Part shown: one piece after another, positions 56,975 through 64,000 of the stretch
Layout: the number at the start of each line of letters is the position of its first letter
Position numbering within the stretch: the stretch's first letter is position 1
From: Peromyscus leucopus
Taxonomy: Eukaryota; Chordata; Mammalia; Rodentia; Cricetidae
DNA: 64,000 nucleotides
NCBI RefSeq assembly: GCF_004664715.2
Contig: NC_051072.1
Coordinates: forward strand, 27,951,997-28,015,996
Direction of reading: 5' to 3'
Translations under genes and position numbers: made by a program
The notes under the pieces: generated by a model
The model's database searches: none
Told to the model about the DNA's origin: nothing
Seen by the model: the letters and a program-made list of their open reading frames with translations, nothing else

Positions 56975-57055
56975 CTTCTTCTTCTTCTTCTTCTTCTTCT
57001 TCTTCTTCTTCTTCTTCTTCTTCTCCTTCTTCTTCATTTTTGTCTTCTTCTTTTG
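56944..57055. repeat. (TTC)n trinucleotide repeat, about 26 pure units
   Basis: An uninterrupted CTT/TTC run from about 56945 to 57024, then imperfect TTCTCC/TTCATT units to about 57055. The complementary (GAA)n strand gives a poly-Lys frame (56942-57229) that is not a gene. Confidence 0.95.
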
Positions 57056-58179
57056 GTTTTCAAATGTGTTTAACAATGACACAAAATTTAAAGTGTCAAA
57101 TATATTCACATTATCATAAATGGAATGCAAAACTTTTTCATTACAAAAACACCTCAAACTATACCCATTAAATAGCTCCCCATACCCCATACCTTCCAGA
57201 CCTTGGCAAGCATTTTTCTGTTTCCACAAATTTAATTATTTCATATTTATGGAAGCAGACAGTGTGCATATTTTTGTGAATAGTGAAGTCACTTAGCACA
57301 ATGTTCTCAAAGTTCATTTATTGGGCAGGTTCATTTTAAGGTCATTTTCTAAATATACAATATAAAGCATTAATGATCTCAATTAAGTGAACAGGATTTG
57401 ATTTCAGAGAATCCCACTGCCCCCCTCCCCCGCACACACACTCAGAGCTCAAACACTTAGGCTTAAAAGAGAACACCTATGAAGCAACTCCAAACCTTGA
57501 AGTAGTTCATTATAAAGTTAAACAAGCTGTCACTTAGATCATATGAGAGGGACAATGGGTTAAGGTGGCATTACCTATGGAAAAAAGCAGCAAAGATCAC
57601 AGTCACTACAGAGGGTGACAGTTGATGTGTTTTGGGATGCTGGTTCTCTCATCCAGTCAACAACTTTGTGGGCGTCTCTGAACTTTTAGCTTCTAAATTC
57701 CATAAAAGAATGTTGACCCACAAATAAAACACCTGCTGCTAAATGATTTTAAGGTAAACTTCAGAGGTTTATTTAAAATATACAGAGCCTCAGTTTTGCA
57801 AGATGGAAAAACATTCTGTGCATAGATGGAGTGATGCTTGCAGAAATGTGACTGAACAGAATGTTATGGAGCTACACAAATAAGTGGGTTACAAATGTAG
57901 AACTTTAAGTTATAGTTCTACTTTGCCATAATTATCAAAATAGAGGACAGTATTCATTCACAAACCCATATTCAAGTCTTGAAAAATGATTGCTGATTTT
58001 AGATGTGCAAGCTCACATTATTTTCCCTTTCATATTAATAGTACTGTGTATATATTTATATTTGTATGTGTGATTATATCTTTGCACATGTATGTGCACA
58101 AGTGTTTGTGCATCTAAACGCCATAGGTTGATGTTGGATATCTTCCTTGCTTTGACAACTCTTTTCCTATTTTTTGAAG
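57056..58179. other. Unique sequence
   Basis: No gene or repeat recognised. Confidence 0.35.
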
Positions 58180-58185
58180 CAGAGT

Positions 58186-58707
58186 TGTTGTTGAATATCA
58201 TTTTATGATGTGTTACATTTGTTTATGCTGTGGAACATTTATTTTAATGAGGCAAAGATGTGTTGCATTTCTTTATGTTGCATTTGTTTAACTCTGTGAA
58301 GCTGCATTACTGTGACTGTCTAAAGCACCTGATTGGTCTAATAAAGAGTTGACCAGCCAATAGCAAGGCAAGAGAAATGACAGGAGGGGCTGTCAGGCAG
58401 AGAAAATAAATACAAGGAGAAAAAGAGGGAATCAAGAAACATCAAGAAGCAAGAAAAGAAGGGAGCAGCTACCCAGCCACACAGCCAGCCATGGAATAAA
58501 GAGTGAAAGTAAGATTACAGGAGTAAGAAAAGCGAAAAGCCAGAAGGAAAAGGTAGATGGGATAATTTAAGTTAAGAAAAGCTGACCAGAAATAAGCCAA
58601 GCTAAGGCCGGGGAATTCATAAGAAAGAACAAGCCTCTGTGTGTGTTTATTTGGGAGCTGAGTAGTGAGCCCCCCCAAAGAGTGAAGAGTAATAAAACAA
58701 ACAACTA
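58186..58707 (+). mobile_element. ERV-type solo LTR, about 522 bp
   Basis: Starts TGTTGTTG and ends ...CAACTA. The hexamer CAGAGT occurs just outside at 58180-58185 and again at 58708-58713, consistent with a 6-bp ERV2-type duplication. Internal landmarks are 'gatgtgttgcatttctttatgttgcatttg', 'ctaataaagagttgaccagccaatagc', 'gaaaataaatacaaggag', 'cagccagccatgg' and 'gataatttaagttaagaaaagctg', a common rodent LTR text. The expected CA end reads TA, perhaps a C to T change. Confidence 0.65.
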
Positions 58708-58713
58708 CAGAGT

Positions 58714-60104
58714 CTCTCACTGAGCCTGGAGTATACTGGTTTGACTAGGCTGACTAGCAGATGAGCTCTGAGTGTCTCCCAAACCCTTATAGCTAGAGTC
58801 ACAGATATATGCAGCTGTGTCCTACTTTGACATGAATAATGGGAACCCTAACTTGGATATTCATGATTGTGGTGAGCACACTGTGAACTGAACTATGTCT
58901 CCAGCCCCCCTTTATTAAAAATCATTATACAGATTTTTGAATAGCCATTTTACCTCCCCTGTGCAAAAGTGCTATACTAAAGCACACACAAAATTATTTT
59001 ACTAGTTTCGACATTACATATTTTATATATTTCAAAATATGTATTTGGAATATCCAAGTGCATTAGTGTATGATTCCTTTTGAAGAAAACAATTACTGAT
59101 GTTATCCTCTAACAGGAAGAAAAACAGAAGGACACAGGTGTTAAAAGACTGTAAGTCATGTCCTCCCCTCAAAATAATAATGTTTATTGTAAGATATATA
59201 ATGAGGAGATTCACAGTTTATTCTGTGTGTGTGGTTTTCAGTATTTATTCTTATTTACTTATAAATTTTTGATAGTTTTAAATCGTTTAACATAACAGTC
59301 AATGCACACACACACACAGACACACACACCGAGACCAATGTTCTGAGATACATACATGCACATTTATTGAATAGTTAAGAGAATAATAAATCAGTTATGT
59401 TTAAGTGACTGTCTGCATGAGTCACATGCCTCTATTTTTTGAACAATTCTCTGGAAAATGTTTGTTCTTACACCTTTAAGTGTCTCTCTCCCATCTTTTA
59501 TTATATCAGCATATAATAAACAAATACTGTTGCCAAATACTATGCCCTGTCACTCAATTGTTTAAATATTTCTTCATAATTTTTATTGGCATAAAGTTTG
59601 TGATAGGTAAGTTGACTTGGGGGAGAAACACTATTCATGTAATTTCAAATTCTCCTTCAAAAAGTCAGTTTTCTCCTTCAAGAACTTGGCTCAAGGCATT
59701 TGCATTAAGAGTATCTTCATCGGCATATTGACTTCAGAAGTAGCCCAAGGCAACCTGTGAATGGGTAATAGAATGATGGTAGCCTGGAGTCCACATACCT
59801 CTTATCGTAGGAGATCAATCTCAAAAATTATATTGGCATAGAGAACAAAAAACTCCTGCTACTAACATGCCAAAATGTTGTTCTTAATCAAATAGCTTTG
59901 GAAATAACATTCAGGCCCTAGACTGAAATTTGTTTCTGCTGTATTTAATTTTCAGTTCACCTCTGACTGCTTAGAAATTGTTAAATGATTCTAGAGAGTT
60001 AAATAATAGTGAGACCTCATAAGAAATTAAAAGACCTAAGTTATAAATAGTGATGGATAAATTCAATTTATCCAGTCTGTCAAGAATTTACATCACACAT
60101 AACT
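58714..60104. other. Unique sequence with a short CA run
   Basis: A CA microsatellite lies at 59305-59330. No gene or clear repeat. The frame 59480-59731 (+, 83 codons) has no domain I know. Confidence 0.35.
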
Positions 60105-60310
60105 CATTCATTGAGGCCTTATTAGGTGCCAAGCACTAGGCTAAATATATCATACTAATTACTCCATGTCATTCACAGAAATAATCTTTCAAAAGTAGAT
60201 TCTTACCTCAATTTTGATAAAGAAATTGATGTTCAAAGGGGTTAAGTAGCATGTCATAGATTACACAGTATGTGTGAAACAAGGAACACCCTCAAAGGAT
60301 CTGGTTCAAA
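60105..60310 (+). mobile_element. MIR SINE
   Basis: 'gaggccttattaggtgccaagcactaggctaaatatatc', 'cacagaaataatctttc', 'gataaagaaattgatgttcaaaggggttaagtagcatgtcatagattacac' and 'ggatctggttcaaat' follow the full MIR order in forward orientation. This is the clearest MIR of the window. Confidence 0.7.
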
Positions 60311-61461
60311 TCTTATGGGAATTCAGAGTTGAAAGGTGAGCATCCAGGCTCCCTGTAGCTATTTCTGCTGCAGAAGATGACTTTTCTAGTTATGAACCAC
60401 ATTAATAAAAGTTTTTCTTAATTTTGATTTATGAAACTCTTCATTCTTTTAACTTTTATCATTTACATGCTTTAATTTAGAACTGCAGGATCCTGATGCT
60501 TTGTGTATCTAAAAAGAGATGGTTACATTAATATCTGATGTAAACTATTAACCTTAAGAGTTAGTCATCTGGTTTAAAACCCCCTTTCACAGCCTTGAGA
60601 CTACAGCTGTACATTAACTTCTGCAGAATGTCCAGTGTCTTTGTAGAAAGAGAAGAGAACACATCCAATGTTTCAGTCTTTTGATTGGCCATCCCAGCCA
60701 GCAAGAAACAACAACAACTAGTTTCTATTGAGTCCAGTATGAGGTGTATGTAGAAGCTATCAACCTAACATATTCTCAGGGGGTTCTCTAATATATATAT
60801 ATATTTATGATATATATATATATCATGCAGGGGGCATGATCCTACTTCAAAGAATCTGTGGCATATTAGAGAGACACCAGAGGAAGGTAAGAGAGATTAC
60901 AAGCTTCTAGATAAAATTCCAGCTAGACTTCTAGTTAGAAATCTACACATAAGTGCCCAGAGAATAACCAACACACAAGGCTTGAGAGGCCCCAGGACCC
61001 ATAACCTTGCTGGTAAGCACTTTTCCTTGTACAAATCTGGTATATGAAGATGGTGAGGAATACTTGTTTTCAGACACATTGATATCAGCTCCAGTGCACA
61101 AGGGATATGAAGAAACTAGAATACGGTTGCGTGAGGAACTGAAATAAAACTCTAGAAACTAGTTTTGACAACACTATCTTGCAAGAAATGTTGAAAGGCA
61201 TTCTTCAAATTCACATAAAAACCACCACACAGAAACATTAACTGTGCAAGCATGTAGCTCAGTGGTAAATATAAAAAAAAACACAGATGATTATAATAAT
61301 CTAATGTTGGTAATGAGAGTTAAAGGGAAAATGTAAGAATTATAGTTATCAAATACATTAGTGGTCAAATACATTAGTGGATACAAAATATAAGAAGATG
61401 TAATATGAGATTGTGTGGAGTGAGAAAAATTAAAAAATTGTTTTTACATGGGATTTACATA
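60311..61461. other. Unique sequence, AT palindrome and short duplication
   Basis: An AT-alternating inverted repeat lies at 60790-60826. An ID-like fragment ('gcaagcatgtagctcagtgg') lies at 61246-61266. A 17-bp tandem duplication ('tcaaatacattagtgg') lies at 61349-61381. No gene. Confidence 0.45.
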
Positions 61462-61621
61462 TTTTTTTTTTATTTTTTTAAATCTGAAACACGGTTTCTT
61501 TATGGAACCTTGACTGTCTTGGAACTCACTCTGTAGACCAGGCTGGCTTTCAACCCAAAGAGATCCACCTGTCTCTGCCTCCCAAGTGCTAAGATTAAAG
61601 GCGTGCTCCACCACCACTGGC
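61462..61621 (-). mobile_element. B1 SINE, older copy
   Basis: Poly-T start, 'ctcactctgtagaccaggctggc', 'agagatccacctgtctctgcctcccaagtgct' and a 'gattaaaggcgtgctccaccaccac' end. Many changes from consensus, including loss of most CpGs. No clear duplication. Confidence 0.88.
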
Positions 61622-61766
61622 AAGTTACTATCATCTTAAAACAGAGTGCTAAAACTGTGAACTGCTTCCCATAATTCTCCTGCTATCAAGAAGAAAAGTA
61701 CCTAGAAAAGGTCCACATGAATGGAAAAAAAGAACAGGTCTAGAATAAAAGTTATAAATAAATAAT

Positions 61767-62126
61767 TGTGGTGGTTTGAAGTAAAATACCCCTCAAAGTA
61801 AGTGGCACTATTAGGAGGTGTGGCCTTGTTGGAGTAGGTGTGGTCTTGTTGGAGGAAGTGTGTCACTGTGGAGGTGGCCTTTGAGGTCTTATATATGCTC
61901 AAGCCATGCTCAGTAATACAAAACACTTCCTGTTGCCTGCACTCCAAGATGTAGGACACTCAGCTACTTCTCCAGCACCATGTCTGCCTGCACGCCACCA
62001 TGTCACACCATGATGATAATGGATTAAACCTCTGAAAATGTAAGCCACCCAAGTTAAATGTTTTTCCTTTATGGGAGTTGCTGTGGTCATGGTGTCTCCA
62101 CAGCAGTAAAAACCCTAACTAAGATA
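61767..62126 (+). mobile_element. ORR1-like MaLR solo LTR with 5-bp duplication
   Basis: Begins TGTGGTGGTTTG and ends CTAACTAAGATA (consensus ACA). The pentamer ATAAT flanks it exactly at 61762-61766 and 62127-62131, as expected for ERVL-type integration. It contains 'gtggcactattaggaggtgtgg', a duplicated 'gtggccttgttggag/gtggtcttgttggag' stretch, 'catgatgataatggattaaacc' and 'ggtcatggtgtctccacagcag'. Confidence 0.85.
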
Positions 62127-62499
62127 ATAATATATGACACATAATAACAGTACAATTAGATATCTCTAAAATACTTGAAACTAAGACTCTACAACTGTGT
62201 GGTTTTGAGTATTTTTGGAAATATTTGCATATATTTTACTGGCTGAATATCAATAATCTGAAATCTAAAATATTACAGCTTTTTGAACATCATGTTGGCA
62301 TCCAAAAAGTTTCAAATATTTTTATAATATTTCTAATTGTAGATTCCCAGACTAAGAATGTTCATTTTAAAAGTGATTTCATATTTCACATCACAAAGCA
62401 AATATGTCAAATAACTAGAAAATGAATTTTCAAACAATGAATTTGAACTATACTGTAATGCCTGAAATACCTATTTAAGGAAGAAAACTTAAGACACTT
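62127..62499. other. AT-rich unique sequence
   Basis: Nothing recognised. Confidence 0.35.
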
Positions 62500-63890
62500 A
62501 ATTATATACCTCAAGAAACTAAAACAAGACCAAAATTAGTATTAGGAAGGAAATATTAAATAATGAAGCAAAAATAAATAAAAGAGAGAATAGAAAAAAG
62601 GCAACAAAACTGTTTTTTTAAGGATAAAAATTGCCAAACATTTCTCTCAGCCAAGAATAAATACAAAGACTCAATTAGAAATGAAAGAAAAGACATTACA
62701 ACTGAAGCCACAAAATTAGAAAGGATGATAAGAGACCACTACGAAAATGTGTACACCAACAAACACAAAAAGGATAAACAAAAGTTGTAACGTGTTATCT
62801 GCCAAGATGGAGTGATGAAGAAATATAATATCTGACTGTACCTGTAATACAATGAAACGACAGCATCTTCAACAAATCGTATTTGGAAAGCCAGATATCC
62901 ACAGGCAGAAAAACAAAATTAGAGCTTTGTTTTACTCTGAACACAAAGATGAACTCAAAATAGGTTAAAGATTTAACATAAGAGCTAACACTATAAAAAG
63001 TAAAAGAAAACAGAAGAGCTAACACTATAAAGCCTAAAAGGAAACTTTCATGTTCATGGGCTTGGTGATAAATCTTTAGATACAATACCAAAAAAAAAAA
63101 AAAAAAAATACAAGCATTAAAATGAAAAATATTCAAATTGGCCTTTGGAATATCTAGCTTCAGGTTCCAGGTGAAAATCTACTATTATTCTAACTGAATA
63201 CAGCAGTAAAACAACTCCCAATGGCATATGTCCTCATCAGAGAAGCTTCTTACTGCAGGAGATGGTATTTGACACAGAGACCTACAGTGGTACAGTGTTT
63301 AGACAGAGACTCAGGAGGGCCCAGCCCTGAATGGGGAGTGTTTACCTCAAGGCTCTGGGATCTATGTAGAAGAGACAGAAAAGGGTTGTAAGATCCAGAG
63401 GTGGTGGGAGATTTTAAGGAAACAGCATTTTCCGTACACAACAGGATAGATGCACATCTGGACCTACAGAGGCTGTGACAACGTGGACAAGACCTACGTG
63501 AGCTCAAGGCAGAGAAAAATACCAGCATGAAGGAAGTGAAGTGAGCGCAAAGTCTCACCACTCCACCAGAAAGCTACTCACAAATGATAACTGCTGGGAG
63601 AGGGGAAATCAGTTTCCTTCAATTACGTGACACTGGGTATATCATCCATACACCAGGGCAGGGTCTTTGCGCAGAAGTCCCAAAATTTGTGAACTACACA
63701 AATCAGACTTCATATTTTTAGTGTTTTTTTTTTCTTTTTCTCTTGTGTTTTCTATTTGTTGTGAAAGAAAAAGAACATGAAGCTAGTAAGGGAGGTAAGG
63801 AGGGAAGAGGAGGATATGGGAGAAGTTTGGGGATGAGAAAGAATATGATGACTAAGTACATTAAATTATCAAATAATAAGTGAAATACTC
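62500..63890 (+). mobile_element. Lx-type L1 fragment: ORF2 pieces and 3' UTR, internally deleted
   Basis: 62560-62790 corresponds to the ORF2 region between endonuclease and reverse transcriptase ('gaaatgaaagaaaagacattacaactg', 'gataagagaccactacg'). 62865-63100 corresponds to the C-terminal ORF2 region ('ggaaagccagatatccacaggcag', 'gatgaactcaaaataggttaaagatttaa'). Most of the reverse transcriptase domain between them is missing. 63400-63890 is 3' UTR ('gataactgctgggagaggggaaatcag', 'gtgacactgggtatatc', 'gaaaaagaacatgaagc'). A 34-bp tandem duplication lies at 62980-63047. No frame is intact. Confidence 0.75.
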
Positions 63891-64000
63891 AAATCGCACT
63901 ATACATAAACTTCAGTGTGACAAAGGAAATGACCAGAAGAATAATAGGCAGCTTATGGAATAGGAAAACACTTATAAATATTGTATCTGATGATTTGTTA
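63891..64000. other. Window end, unclassified
   Basis: AT-rich sequence after the L1 end. Nothing recognised. Confidence 0.3.

Noticed and set aside
56942..57229. Poly-lysine protein
   Set aside because: It is the reverse translation of the TTC repeat.

Overview
The window looks like a non-coding stretch of a muroid rodent nuclear genome, most likely a cricetid (hamster, deer mouse or vole group). It carries rodent-lineage repeats: B1, ID, B2/B3-class tRNA-headed SINEs, Lx-type L1 3' ends, ORR1/MT-type MaLR LTRs and ERV2-type solo LTRs. The B1 copies near 5.1 and 31.4 kb and the L1 3' UTR family near 3.4, 14.5, 36.7 and 52.6 kb have the form I associate with cricetids rather than mouse or rat; this is a recollection, not a database match. 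Base composition is AT-rich and CpG-poor. I found no convincing protein-coding gene. Every open frame is short, and most lie in microsatellites, SINEs, L1 3' UTRs or LTRs.

Layout. 0-10 kb: AT-rich unique sequence, an old L1 3' end, a composite SINE, a U6 snRNA-L1 chimeric retrocopy (3.26-4.30 kb), an LTR split by a young B1, ID and B3 SINEs, and an ORR1-like LTR directly abutting a 22-bp minisatellite. 10-21 kb: unique sequence with old MIR relics, an L1 3' end with an unusually long target-site duplication, a MaLR LTR holding a long GA tract, and an old L1M fragment. 21-29 kb: an MT-like LTR, then a repeat-poor interval with candidate regulatory sequence, a compound AC/GC microsatellite, another MaLR and a GATA/GACA array. 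29-42 kb: a 523-bp solo LTR inside a MaLR, a young B1 with perfect 16-bp duplications, a B3 SINE-L1 chimera (36.46-37.50 kb), a 49-bp tandem duplication and an Lx fragment. 42-52 kb: B1, a 26-bp minisatellite, a splice-site-bounded pseudo-exon candidate, an ORR1-like LTR, a candidate conserved element and an L1M 3' end. 52-64 kb: two L1 3' ends, several microsatellites including (TTC)n, two LTRs, a MIR, B1, an ORR1-like LTR with a perfect 5-bp duplication, and an internally deleted Lx L1.

How the parts relate. The window records repeated retrotransposition rather than a gene programme. The best finding is two separate chimeric insertions. In each, a small Pol III RNA (U6 at 3278, a B3 SINE at 36480) is joined 5' to the 3' end of the same L1 family, and one target-site duplication brackets the whole chimera. 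This is the signature of template switching during L1 target-primed reverse transcription. All L1-derived segments I could orient run on the + strand, which would fit an intron of a minus-strand gene, but no exon confirms it. Family names come from memory of consensus features; a RepeatMasker run would settle them. I found no new multi-gene system.
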